A program made the position numbers and the translations under genes. Shown here in pieces: positions 16,912 to 25,381 of a stretch of 57,639 nt of DNA (position 1 is the first letter of the stretch; every line of letters starts with the position of its first letter). Under the pieces are notes generated by a model. The model was not told the origin of the DNA and searched no databases. It saw nothing but the letters and a program-made list of their open reading frames with translations. The DNA is taken from positions 1-57,639 of the forward strand of contig DASXIC010000113.1 in the NCBI GenBank assembly GCA_036498205.1, read 5' to 3'. This DNA comes from AV69 sp036498205 (GTDB lineage: Bacteria > Verrucomicrobiota > Verrucomicrobiia > Chthoniobacterales > UBA10450).

Positions 16912-17287
16912 ACATCTACAGATCGGAGCCCGCGGCGAAAAACTCGCCTGCGTATTCCTGAAGCACAACGGCTACAAAATCTTGTACCGGAACTTCCGGG
17001 CGCGCCGCGGAGGCGAAGTGGATGTGATTTGCCGGGATGAGGACACGCTTGTTTTCGTCGAAGTCAAAACGCGAACGAGCGAAGATTTTGGGCGGCCATT
17101 CGAAGCGGTGAACGTGGCCAAGCAGAGGTTGATTTCACGCGGCGCACTGGCCTGGCTGCAACTCCTGGACAATCCCGATATTCTATTTCGATTCGATGTC
17201 GTTGAGATAATCCTTAGCCGAGATGGGCAGCCGCGGGTAGAGCTACTGCGCGATGCTTTCAAACTTGCTCCGCCCTACATTTATTAG
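16829..17287 (+). CDS. YraN/UPF0102 family endonuclease-like protein
   Basis: A 152-residue protein with the restriction-endonuclease-like fold of UPF0102. IGARGEKLACVFLKHNGYKIL, a Glu-Val-Asp in GGEVDVIC and FVEVKTR form the predicted nuclease site (E...D...ExK). The family commonly sits beside rnhB, as here. The start is inferred as ATG 16829 inside rnhB; the frame is open further upstream. The biochemical role is unsettled in the family. Confidence 0.85.
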   Translation: MNTGLVQSIADLSSRWRSRFSRSKELSEHLQIGARGEKLACVFLKHNGYKILYRNFRARRGGEVDVICRDEDTLVFVEVKTRTSEDFGRPFEAVNVAKQRLISRGALAWLQLLDNPDILFRFDVVEIILSRDGQPRVELLRDAFKLAPPYIY

Positions 17288-17298
17288 CGAAAGAGACG

Positions 17299-18045
17299 CT
17301 AGATCAGCAGTTCGTAGGAAAGAATGCTGAGGCAATAGATGGCAGCCGTTTCAACCCGCAGAATGATCGGACCGAGCGTGATAGGAGTACAGCCGTGCGA
17401 GCGAGCAAGATTAAGCTCGGCAGGCGTGAAATCGCCCTCCGGTCCAATGCACATCATGACGCTGCCAGGCCGTTCGCCGTTCTCGCGCTGGTAATCGGCG
17501 AGGACCGTCTTCAGATGCCTCGCATCTGATTGCAACGAACCAATCAGCTGAAGATCGAAGCGCGGGGCAGCGGAAAAGAAATCGCGCACAGATTTGGGCG
17601 GATGGACGACGGGCAACCAATTCTGACCGGATTGTTTCGCTGCTTCGATCGCGATCTGCTGCCATTTCCGCTGTTTTTCTGTCGCCATTTTCTCGCTAAT
17701 GGTGACGACCGTTCGATCGGACAGAAGTGGCACCACTTCCGCGGCGCCGATCTCGACCGCCTTCTGCACGATTAGATCCATGTTTTTTCCTTTTGGAATC
17801 GCTTGCGCGAGCATAATTCGGCAGCGCAGTGGAGGCGTTCCTGTCTCCTGCAGCTTACGCAATCGAATTTCATTGCGGTCGATTGAGATGATCTCGGCCG
17901 TGACTTCTCGGCCACGGCCATTGAATGTCGCCACCCGCATCCCCGGCTTTAAACGCAGGACTCTGGCTGCGTGACGTACTTCAGCGCCGGTGAGAACAAG
18001 CGCTTCCGTATTCCACTTCTCGGGCGTGATATAGAACCGATGCAT
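17299..18045 (-). CDS. rsmE: 16S rRNA (uracil-1498-N3)-methyltransferase RsmE
   Basis: A 248-residue SPOUT methyltransferase that modifies U1498 of 16S rRNA. It has an N-terminal PUA-like domain (MHRFYITPE, EVRHAARVLRLKPG) and a C-terminal knot with MCIGPEGDFTPAEL, ITLGPIILRVETAA and LSYELL, all RsmE hallmarks. It is the last gene of the reverse chaperone operon, 72 bases after dnaJ. rsmE following dnaJ is common in bacteria. Confidence 0.93.
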   Translation of the reverse strand: MHRFYITPEKWNTEALVLTGAEVRHAARVLRLKPGMRVATFNGRGREVTAEIISIDRNEIRLRKLQETGTPPLRCRIMLAQAIPKGKNMDLIVQKAVEIGAAEVVPLLSDRTVVTISEKMATEKQRKWQQIAIEAAKQSGQNWLPVVHPPKSVRDFFSAAPRFDLQLIGSLQSDARHLKTVLADYQRENGERPGSVMMCIGPEGDFTPAELNLARSHGCTPITLGPIILRVETAAIYCLSILSYELLI

Positions 18046-18117
18046 GGCCGCTAGTCATTTGCTGTCTTCATGGAACTTGCCCTCCCCTGCGGAAGCAGGC
18101 CCGAAAGTCGAGCAGCG

Positions 18118-19263
18118 TCAGCGAAAAAATTCCTTGGCCCGGTCAAAGAAACTTCGGTGAAGCGGCGTATTTTTTTCGTCGCACAGGGCAGAGAATTCCT
18201 CCAGTTTCGCGCGCTGCTCAGAGTTTAGTTGCGTTGGCACCTCCACCATAACGCGCGCCAGCAAATCACCGCGTCCGCGGCCGTCGATGTTGGTGATCCC
18301 TCTTCCACGCAACTTGAATATTTGTCCGCTTTGCGTCCCGGCGGGGACCTTTACATTGGCTTTGCCGTCAAGAGTTGGGACCGGCATTTCGCCACCAAGG
18401 GCAGCGAGGGTAAAAGGTATTGGCACCTCACAGTAAAGATCGTCTTCATCGCGTTGAAACACAGGATGCTCCTTGATATGGAGCACGACATAAAGATCTC
18501 CGGACGGACCGCCACGAATGCCGGCCTCGCCATTTCGCGATGAGCGCAGCCGGGAACCGTTGCCAATTCCTGCCGGAATTTTTAATTTGATCCGGCTGGC
18601 TCGCTCCATTCTCCCTTCTCCCTGACATTGGCGACACGGCTTTTCGACGATCTGGCCCGCGCCACGACAACGTGGACATGTTTGCGACACCTGAAAAAAT
18701 CCGCGCGAACTGATTACCTGCCCGCGCCCCCCGCAGGTCGGACAATTGATTACGCGAGAACCCGGCTCTGCCCCGCTGCCCTGACATTTCTCGCAAGTGT
18801 CGAGCTTACGTACCTCGATCTCCTTCTCACTACCGAAGGCCGCTTCCTCCAACGTGATTTGCATGTCATAGCGCAAATCCGAGCCCCGCTGCCGGTCCTC
18901 CCCTCGTTCACCGCCCCCGCCGAAAAAGCTTTCGAAAATTCCGCCCGCTCCTCCACTTCCGCCAAACACTTCGCGGAAAATGTCGAATGGGTCGTGAAAG
19001 CCGCCCCGGCCGAAACCGCCGCCGCCACCTTGTGTAAATGCAGCATGCCCAAAACGGTCGTAGGCCGAACGCTTGTCCGGATCGATCAGCACATCGTAGG
19101 CTTCGCCGATCTCCTTAAACTTTTCTTCGGCATGCGGGTCGTCCGGGTTCTTGTCCGGATGGAACTTCACCGCAAGTTTGCGATAAGCGCGTTTGATTTC
19201 GTCTCCGCTGGCCGAACGCGAAACTTCCAACACCTCGTAATAATCACGTTTTGTTGTCGGCAT
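18118..19263 (-). CDS. dnaJ: Chaperone protein DnaJ
   Basis: A 381-residue type I DnaJ that delivers clients to DnaK and stimulates its ATPase. The J domain has HPDKNP. The Gly/Phe-rich region (about 77-125) includes GGGGFGRGGFHDPFD. Four zinc-binding repeats follow: CEKCQGSG, CPTCGGRG, CPRCRGAG and CRQCQGEG. The C-terminal substrate-binding domains are complete. grpE lies 69 bases upstream on the same strand; dnaK is not in the window. Confidence 0.96.
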   Translation of the reverse strand: MPTTKRDYYEVLEVSRSASGDEIKRAYRKLAVKFHPDKNPDDPHAEEKFKEIGEAYDVLIDPDKRSAYDRFGHAAFTQGGGGGFGRGGFHDPFDIFREVFGGSGGAGGIFESFFGGGGERGEDRQRGSDLRYDMQITLEEAAFGSEKEIEVRKLDTCEKCQGSGAEPGSRVINCPTCGGRGQVISSRGFFQVSQTCPRCRGAGQIVEKPCRQCQGEGRMERASRIKLKIPAGIGNGSRLRSSRNGEAGIRGGPSGDLYVVLHIKEHPVFQRDEDDLYCEVPIPFTLAALGGEMPVPTLDGKANVKVPAGTQSGQIFKLRGRGITNIDGRGRGDLLARVMVEVPTQLNSEQRAKLEEFSALCDEKNTPLHRSFFDRAKEFFR

Positions 19264-19332
19264 TCAGGTTAGAGCAAATTGATTAAATGCTGGGCGATTC
19301 AGGATTCAAGGGGAACGAATGGATACGAGCAA

Positions 19333-19896
19333 TCAGGCGGCCGGCCCGCTCGAGACAACGACGGTGGCCGGACGTAAAAGCCGATCTTTCAGGCGATAAC
19401 CGCGGCGAGTCTGACGAATAACTTTGCCTTCGGGAACCTTGTCACTCGGTTCGTGCGCGATCGCCTCGTGCAGGTTCGGATCGAATTTATGGCCGACTGC
19501 TTCAATGGGTCGAAGTCCATTCTCTGTTAGGAAATCGTTGAGTTGCCTTAACACCATATTCATCCCGGCAAAAATAGGAGACTGCTCGCCTTCGCCCCGT
19601 GCCGCAGAGAGTCCCAGTTCAAAATTGTCGACGACCGGGACGAGGCGTTCGAGCAGCGAGCTATTGGCATATTTGATGGCGTCGTCGCGTTCCCGAGCAG
19701 AGCGCTTCTTGTAGTTTTCGAAATCGGCTTGGGTGCGCAAGGCCAGGTCGCGAAAGCGGTCGAGGTCGGATTGTAAACTTGTGATTGGATCGTCTGCTGC
19801 CTCGGAACCGGCGTCTGCATCTCTGAATCCGTCGCCACCGGCGGTGGGCGGCGGAATCTTATCTTCTTCCCGTGGTTCTGGAGTCGTCTTCTTCAT
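19333..19896 (-). CDS. grpE: Nucleotide exchange factor GrpE
   Basis: A 187-residue GrpE, the ADP-release factor for DnaK. An acidic, disordered start leads into a long coiled coil (LRTQADFENYKKRS) and the C-terminal beta domain (GHKFDPNLHEAI, GKVIRQTRRGYRLKDRLLRPA). Its ATG overlaps the stop of the upstream phosphatase by four bases (19893-19896, ATGA), so the two are translationally coupled. No CIRCE-type inverted repeat was seen upstream. Confidence 0.95.
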   Translation of the reverse strand: MKKTTPEPREEDKIPPPTAGGDGFRDADAGSEAADDPITSLQSDLDRFRDLALRTQADFENYKKRSARERDDAIKYANSSLLERLVPVVDNFELGLSAARGEGEQSPIFAGMNMVLRQLNDFLTENGLRPIEAVGHKFDPNLHEAIAHEPSDKVPEGKVIRQTRRGYRLKDRLLRPATVVVSSGPAA

Positions 19897-21329
19897 GTTT
19901 TGCGAATGGCAATCAAGGTAATGTCGTCGTTTTGCGGATGCGCGCCGACGAAACTACGCAGGTCGTCGATCAGCCGCTTGACGATTGCGGACGCGCCACT
20001 GGCCGCGCTCGCGCGAACGGATTGGCTCATGCGCTCGACGCCGAACTCATAACCGTTGGTGTCCAGCGCTTCCGTCACTCCATCAGTGTAGAGGACGAGA
20101 CAATCATCTCGCTCGAGCGGGATGGCGAAGTCGTTTGTGACCCTATCGAACACGCTCCCGCTGTCAATGCCGAGGACCATACCGGGGGGTTTTATCAGCT
20201 CCACCTTTTGCCCGGAGCGACGGTACAAAAGCGGCGCATCGTGACCAGCCCTCGAAATCGTGACGGAGCCGCTTTCAGGATCGACCACCAGATATGCCAT
20301 GCTGATAAACATATCCTCTTTAATGTCGGGGTAGAGCTGGCGATTGACCGCACGTAAAACCTCAGACGGCGAAGATTTCTGTGGCGCCTGGCTCCGCAAC
20401 ACACTCCGGCAAATCGCCATAATGAGCGAGGCAGGCACACCCTTGCCGGAAACATCCGCGATCGCAACCCCCAATTGATGATCGTCGACCCTAATATAGT
20501 CGAAATAATCCCCGCTTACCTGTCGCGCAGGAATGTTAATACCGGCGATCTCGAACCCCGCAATTACTGGAGACTGATCGGGCAGTAAAATGCGCTGTAT
20601 ATCTCGGGCGATCTCGAGGTCGTGATCGAGCCGTTTTTTCTCATTCGCCTCCGAGTAGATGATCGCGTTGTAGAGGGCAAAGGCCGACTGCTCAGCAATA
20701 GACTTGAAAACAACGAAGTCGCTCTGGGAAAACGGGACTCCGGTCGGTCCATTGCCGAGGGCCAGCACGCCCATATTTTGCTTTCCATAGAGCAACGGAG
20801 TGGCCATGACTGAGGCCGTCCCGAGCGCTGTGTCTCGCAAATGGGCCAGCTCCGGTGCATCACGCACGTCATCCAGACAAATTGGCTGGGCGGTTGCCCA
20901 CACCCTTCCGATAAGACCTTCCCCCCGGGGAACGGTTTGCGTTCGTAAGAATCCTTCCAGCGCGGAGGGTATAGTGGCCGCCTGTTGTAAAATATGCGCT
21001 GGTACTGGCACCAAAGGTGGACATCCTTTGGAGAGGAATACTGGCATCAACTTGTTCCCGGTGCGGTCGCTCAGATACAGGGCCCCTCCGTGCGCGTCCA
21101 AAATCCGAGTAGCACCTTCCACAATTAGTCGATGCAAATCATGCGGCTTGATCGTTTCTCGGAAGGCCTCGCCCAAGCCGTGGAGAAAATCGAAGACAAG
21201 CGTTTCCTCGACCTGGATCTCTTCCTTCGAACGCTCGAGCGCGCGAACTTTCCGTGCCTGCCGAATGGCAGTGAGAGCCCAACCGCCGATCGCGATGATC
21301 AGCAGCGCGAGAAAAACAGTCGGCCACAT
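19893..21329 (-). CDS. GAF domain PP2C/SpoIIE-type serine phosphatase (RsbU-like)
   Basis: A 478-residue regulator. One N-terminal membrane helix (3-20) and a short coiled coil lead to a GAF domain (about 50-215) and a SpoIIE/RsbU-type phosphatase (about 235-477). Metal-site residues are visible in SGDYFDY, DVSGKGVPASL, YTDGVTEA and NDDITLIA. Such enzymes dephosphorylate STAS anti-anti-sigma factors; the STAS gene lies just 15 bases upstream. The 4-base overlap with grpE ties partner-switch signalling to chaperone expression, unusual enough to note. Confidence 0.9.
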   Translation of the reverse strand: MWPTVFLALLIIAIGGWALTAIRQARKVRALERSKEEIQVEETLVFDFLHGLGEAFRETIKPHDLHRLIVEGATRILDAHGGALYLSDRTGNKLMPVFLSKGCPPLVPVPAHILQQAATIPSALEGFLRTQTVPRGEGLIGRVWATAQPICLDDVRDAPELAHLRDTALGTASVMATPLLYGKQNMGVLALGNGPTGVPFSQSDFVVFKSIAEQSAFALYNAIIYSEANEKKRLDHDLEIARDIQRILLPDQSPVIAGFEIAGINIPARQVSGDYFDYIRVDDHQLGVAIADVSGKGVPASLIMAICRSVLRSQAPQKSSPSEVLRAVNRQLYPDIKEDMFISMAYLVVDPESGSVTISRAGHDAPLLYRRSGQKVELIKPPGMVLGIDSGSVFDRVTNDFAIPLERDDCLVLYTDGVTEALDTNGYEFGVERMSQSVRASAASGASAIVKRLIDDLRSFVGAHPQNDDITLIAIRKT

Positions 21330-21344
21330 GGGATCAAGGCCAAC

Positions 21345-21860
21345 TTACTTCGTCGTCGCTTTGCCGTGAAGGTCTTGCTTGAGGTAATCGAGAACGTCTT
21401 TGAACCGTGGAAAATTTTCCGGAGCGGCTTCGCATAAAGCCTCATGAGCCGCCAGCATTTCCTTGGCTTGCTCTTGTTTTCGCTCATCTGGGTCGGTTGC
21501 AGCTGCCGTTTTCTCCAAGGCCGAGCATTGCGGTGCACTTGTTCCATTGCTGGAGATTTGAAATAGTTGATCCAGGCCAAGCCCGGAAAGCAGTTCGCGG
21601 CTGCGTTGCCCGCAATGGACCACGCGAAGATGGCCGTGCCCGAGTTCTTTCAGACGCAAAGCAACGCCAGCCATTGTCCCCATGAATGTCGAGTCCATCA
21701 TGGCGCAGTTGTGAAGGTCGATGACGAATTCGCGGTAGCCCCGGTCGACCATCTCCCGGGCGAATTCCTTGAAATTACCGCTGTTTAGAAAATTCCCCTT
21801 GCCCTCCACCCGCACCCAGACGGCAGGGCCGCTCACACCAACCTGAATTGACGATTCCAC
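21345..21860 (-). CDS. STAS domain anti-sigma factor antagonist
   Basis: A 171-residue protein with a STAS domain (about 1-100): beta strand VWVRVEGKGNFLNS, DLHNCAMMDSTFMGTMAG with the conserved Asp-Ser that is phosphorylated in SpoIIAA/RsbV, and HLRVVHCG. A C-terminal extension (about 110-171) is charged and helical, longer than classic SpoIIAA. The start is GTG. It is followed by the PP2C gene, its likely phosphatase. No anti-sigma kinase gene is nearby. Confidence 0.85.
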   Translation of the reverse strand: MESSIQVGVSGPAVWVRVEGKGNFLNSGNFKEFAREMVDRGYREFVIDLHNCAMMDSTFMGTMAGVALRLKELGHGHLRVVHCGQRSRELLSGLGLDQLFQISSNGTSAPQCSALEKTAAATDPDERKQEQAKEMLAAHEALCEAAPENFPRFKDVLDYLKQDLHGKATTK

Positions 21861-21907
21861 AGCTAACTAGAAAAAAATACCGGGTTTGACCGCGCCAGTC
21901 AAACCCC

Positions 21908-22489
21908 CTAATCCCATAGGAAAGAGCGTTTCTCAGCTACAATTCGGCCGTGTTCAATAAGTAAACAACGCCACGCCAGCACCTTTCCGTCATCGAAAAA
22001 TTCATCGCCGATGATGCGAAACTCGCTGCGATTCGTCCCATGAACGTCACGGTATGCGACCTCTTTTGCCTGGGTAAAAGCCCTCAGTTTCTCCTGCTTG
22101 TACTCAAAACGGACCGTCACATCGGAGGGCCGTTTCGCCCTCCAGAAAAAATCAAAATACTGGCCATGGCGCTGGCGTTGGTCGGCACCCGTTACTGCTC
22201 CAAACAGACGATAGGACCGTTCAAAATTTAACGACGCTTCCTGTGCCACTGATTTTGAGCTCGTGCCAGACTTTCCCTTGGTCAGGCTTTGCAAATTACC
22301 GGATCCCGGACTTTTGCTGCCACGTATCGGCTGATCGGACAAGGTATAGATCTTGGTTTTTCGAAAGGAAAAATCCGGATCGAGTATCATCGGAAGCGAC
22401 GAAACATGGGACGATGTTTTCGGTTCCGGTGGCGCCGCCGCAATACAGCTCGTCCCGAGCAGCAACGCCAGCAGCGGGTTAAATCGCAT
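21908..22489 (-). CDS. Putative lipoprotein of unknown function
   Basis: A 193-residue protein starting MRFNPLLALLLGTSC, a good lipobox with Cys at 15. A polar Ser/Lys-rich part (20-75) precedes a compact domain with FERSYRLFGAV, QYFDFFWRAKRPSDVTVRFEY and EFRIIGDEF, probably mostly beta. No family is recognised. The frame remains open 70 codons upstream, but that would overlap the divergent ligase gene. It lies 47 bases upstream of the STAS gene and may be the first gene of that operon. Confidence 0.6.
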   Translation of the reverse strand: MRFNPLLALLLGTSCIAAAPPEPKTSSHVSSLPMILDPDFSFRKTKIYTLSDQPIRGSKSPGSGNLQSLTKGKSGTSSKSVAQEASLNFERSYRLFGAVTGADQRQRHGQYFDFFWRAKRPSDVTVRFEYKQEKLRAFTQAKEVAYRDVHGTNRSEFRIIGDEFFDDGKVLAWRCLLIEHGRIVAEKRSFLWD

Positions 22490-22493
22490 TATT

Positions 22494-22524
22494 CTTATAA
22501 GACGAGACCACCGGGTCGTGTCAA
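22494..22524 (-). promoter_or_regulatory. Candidate promoter of the lipoprotein/STAS operon
   Basis: On the reverse strand TTGACA (22519-22524) and TATAAG (22494-22499) lie 19 bases apart (18 if TTATAA is used). The -10 ends only four bases before the ATG at 22489, which would give a leaderless or nearly leaderless transcript if real. Confidence 0.35.
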
Positions 22525-22576
22525 TGCAGAGAGCGAAAGCCGTTTTCGCCCCGAGCCTCCTCAGGTAAATTCCCCG

Positions 22577-25381
22577 GTGATCCAGGTGCGATATGAACGC
22601 GGCGTGTTTCTGCCGGCGCAAGGCCTCTGGCTCGATCCGTGGGATGCAAAGAGCCTTGCCTTTGTCTCCCATGCACATAGCGATCACATTGCGCCGCATC
22701 GCGAAGTTATCGTTTCGGAGCGCACAGCGCGTTTAATGCAGGCGCGCCTGCCCGGCGATCGCAGGGAAATCGTATTGCCATTTGGTCAACCTACGACGGT
22801 AGGCTCACTGGAGATAACGTTGTTTCCGGCCGGCCATATCTTTGGTTCAGCGCAATTCTTTTTGCAGGCCGGCGCCGATTCCTTGCTCTACACCGGCGAT
22901 TTCAAATTGCGCCGTGGCAAATCGGCTGAGCCAACGGAATGGACCTCCGCCGAGACGCTCATCATGGAAACCACTTATGGGCTTCCGCGTTATCGATTGC
23001 CGCCCACCGAGCAGGTTGTGGCGCAGATCGTCGCGTTTTGTCGCGATGCGATCGATAACGGCGAAGTCCCCGTTCTGCTTGGTTACTCACTGGGCAAGGC
23101 GCAGGAAATTTTGTGTGCCCTCGATGGAGCCGGCTTCACTCCCATGCTTCATGGGTCCGTTTATCGGATGACGCGCATTTATCAACAATTTGGACAGGCT
23201 TTCTGCGATTACGAACGCTACCAGCCGGACAAAGTCATCGGTAAGGTGCTTATCTGCCCCCCAAGTGCGAATCGCTCGCGAATGCTGGAGCGAATCCCGC
23301 GCAAACGTGTTGCAATGATCAGCGGCTGGGCGATGGATCCAAGCGCCATCTATCGCTACCAGGTCGATGCCGCTTTTCCGCTTTCCGACCACGCCGACTA
23401 CGATGATTTGGTGCGTTACGTCGAACTTGTACAACCGAAACGCGTTCTCACGCTCCATGGGTTCGCTGGCCAATTTGCGCGCGATCTTCGCGATCGAGGC
23501 ATTGAAGCATGGGCGCTGACGGAGGAGAATCAGCTTGAGCTGACGTTGGGCACGTTTCTCGCGCAGGCAAAGCCACCGAATTCGCCCGGCAAAAATGACA
23601 GCGATTTCAACGAGGCTGCTGTCACTGAGGGTGGCGCAACCACAGGCAAACCCTCTGAGTTTTATGCATTTGCCGAGGTCGGGGAACAGATCGGTGCGAC
23701 TCCGGCGAAGTTGGAAAAGGTTCGTTTGCTTGCCGACTACTTGGCCGGACTAGACGAGGAACGATTGTCGATTGCTACCATCTACTTTACCGGCCGTGCT
23801 TTTCCACAGAGCGACCTGCGCACTTTGCAAGTGGGCGGCTCTGTCATTTATCGGGCCCTTTCCGCAGCAGCGAAAATCGGCGACGCGGAATTTCGTCGCA
23901 TCGCCTACAGTCACGGCGACGCGGGAAAAACTGCCTTCGAAGCGCTGGATGGTCGCACGATTCCGGAACTCTTCACGCTGCCTCAGTCACACGAATTCTT
24001 TGGGAGGCTGCAGGCAGCGCGCGGCCCTCTGGGGAAAACAGAATTACTGCAAAACCGTCTGGCCCGCCTGTCTGCACGGGAAGGGCAGTACCTCGTCAAA
24101 ATTCTGACCGGTGATTTGCGAATCGGGCTGCGCGAGGGCCTGGTCGAGGAAGCGATTGCAAAGGCATTCGCCGCGCCGCTCGATGACGTAAAGGATGCGA
24201 ATATGTTGCTCGGCGATATCGGGCGCACAGCCCTCCTTGCCAGGCGCGGTGAACTCTACCGGGCCGAACTCTCACTTTTCCGCCCGATCAAGTGCATGCT
24301 GGCAAGTCCAGAACCAAGTGCCGAGGCGGTTTGGGCGCGGTTCAATGATGTCGCTTCCCGTGGGTCTTCCGGGCGCGCCGAGGATTTGCCGCCGGAAATG
24401 GCGACCGCCACAGTTTTTGTAGAAGACAAATTTGATGGCATTCGCGCACAGATACATTGCAGCTCCGCCAGGACCGAAATTTTTTCCCGCGATCTCAAGC
24501 GTATTACCGATCAGTTTCCCGATATCGCGGAACGCGCGCGCGATTTTCCCGCGGAAGTAATTCTGGACGGTGAGATCATCGCTTTCGCCGAAGGCCGTAA
24601 ACTAACGTTTTTTGATTTACAGAAGCGACTCGGACGCAAGAACGAGAGCGCGGATTTGTTTGCTACCGCATCAGCCAATGTACCGGTCATATTTATCGCC
24701 TTCGATCTGCTTTTCCTTGAGGGCCGTTCGTTATTAAAAACGCCCCTGTACCGGCGACGTGAGCTCTTGCGTCAACTAGATTTGCCGTCGCAATTTCAAA
24801 TTTCCGAAGTAGTCGCTGCAGACTCGGCCGACGCGATCGAGCGCGAGTTCAAGAATGCCCGGCTTCGTTCCAATGAGGGATTAATGATTAAAGATCCGGA
24901 AAGCTTCTACGCGCCGGGCCGCCGTGGAATGTTTTGGTTCAAGCTCAAAAAGGAACTTGCCACGCTGGACGTCGTTGTGGTCGCGGCGGAACTGGGTCAT
25001 GGCAAACGCAATCACGTTTTGAGCGATTATACGTTTGCTGTGCGCGATGAGGAAACAGGCGAATTACTCCCCATCGGCAAGGCCTACAGTGGATTGACCG
25101 ATGTGGAGATTGCGGAATTAACCGACCACTTCAAACGTAACACTATTGTCGATCGCGGAAGGTATCGCGAAGTGAAGCCAGACGTCGTGCTTGAGGTTGC
25201 ATTCAATTCCATTCAACCAAGCAACCGCCACGCAAGCGGCCTGGCGTTGCGGTTTCCTCGGATAAAGGCTATTCGCCACGACAAAACCGTCGACGCTATC
25301 GACACGCTCAGCTATGCCCGTCAATTGGCAGCAGAGCAATATGATAAGGCAGCCGGCGATTTATCTCTCGGGCGCGGTTGA
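22577..25381 (+). CDS. Fused MBL-fold exonuclease and ATP-dependent DNA ligase
   Basis: A 934-residue two-enzyme protein. Residues about 1-330 form a beta-CASP/metallo-beta-lactamase exonuclease: HAHSDH at 32-37, LYTGDFKLR, METTYG, GYSLGKAQE and a final HGFA. Residues about 370-930 form an ATP-dependent ligase: a DNA-binding domain, the nucleotidyl Lys in EDKFDGIRAQ (about 618), LDGEIIAF, NEGLMIKD, WFKLKKE and an OB domain. In most bacteria these are separate neighbouring genes (ligase-associated exonuclease and PP_1105-type ligase) working with a DEXH helicase and PdeM nuclease; neither is here. The start is GTG 22577; no ATG precedes the exonuclease core. The 3' end overlaps the convergent gene by 21 bases. 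Confidence 0.88.
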   Translation: MIQVRYERGVFLPAQGLWLDPWDAKSLAFVSHAHSDHIAPHREVIVSERTARLMQARLPGDRREIVLPFGQPTTVGSLEITLFPAGHIFGSAQFFLQAGADSLLYTGDFKLRRGKSAEPTEWTSAETLIMETTYGLPRYRLPPTEQVVAQIVAFCRDAIDNGEVPVLLGYSLGKAQEILCALDGAGFTPMLHGSVYRMTRIYQQFGQAFCDYERYQPDKVIGKVLICPPSANRSRMLERIPRKRVAMISGWAMDPSAIYRYQVDAAFPLSDHADYDDLVRYVELVQPKRVLTLHGFAGQFARDLRDRGIEAWALTEENQLELTLGTFLAQAKPPNSPGKNDSDFNEAAVTEGGATTGKPSEFYAFAEVGEQIGATPAKLEKVRLLADYLAGLDEERLSIATIYFTGRAFPQSDLRTLQVGGSVIYRALSAAAKIGDAEFRRIAYSHGDAGKTAFEALDGRTIPELFTLPQSHEFFGRLQAARGPLGKTELLQNRLARLSAREGQYLVKILTGDLRIGLREGLVEEAIAKAFAAPLDDVKDANMLLGDIGRTALLARRGELYRAELSLFRPIKCMLASPEPSAEAVWARFNDVASRGSSGRAEDLPPEMATATVFVEDKFDGIRAQIHCSSARTEIFSRDLKRITDQFPDIAERARDFPAEVILDGEIIAFAEGRKLTFFDLQKRLGRKNESADLFATASANVPVIFIAFDLLFLEGRSLLKTPLYRRRELLRQLDLPSQFQISEVVAADSADAIEREFKNARLRSNEGLMIKDPESFYAPGRRGMFWFKLKKELATLDVVVVAAELGHGKRNHVLSDYTFAVRDEETGELLPIGKAYSGLTDVEIAELTDHFKRNTIVDRGRYREVKPDVVLEVAFNSIQPSNRHASGLALRFPRIKAIRHDKTVDAIDTLSYARQLAAEQYDKAAGDLSLGRG

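Noticed and set aside
19897..21900. Search for a CIRCE-type operator upstream of grpE/dnaJ
   Set aside because: No TTAGCACTC...GAGTGCTAA inverted repeat was found before grpE, before dnaJ or before the STAS gene.
22289..22576. 96-codon upstream extension of the exonuclease-ligase gene
   Set aside because: It overlaps the divergent lipoprotein gene and is Arg-rich without similarity to the nuclease; the GTG at 22577 fits the family start.
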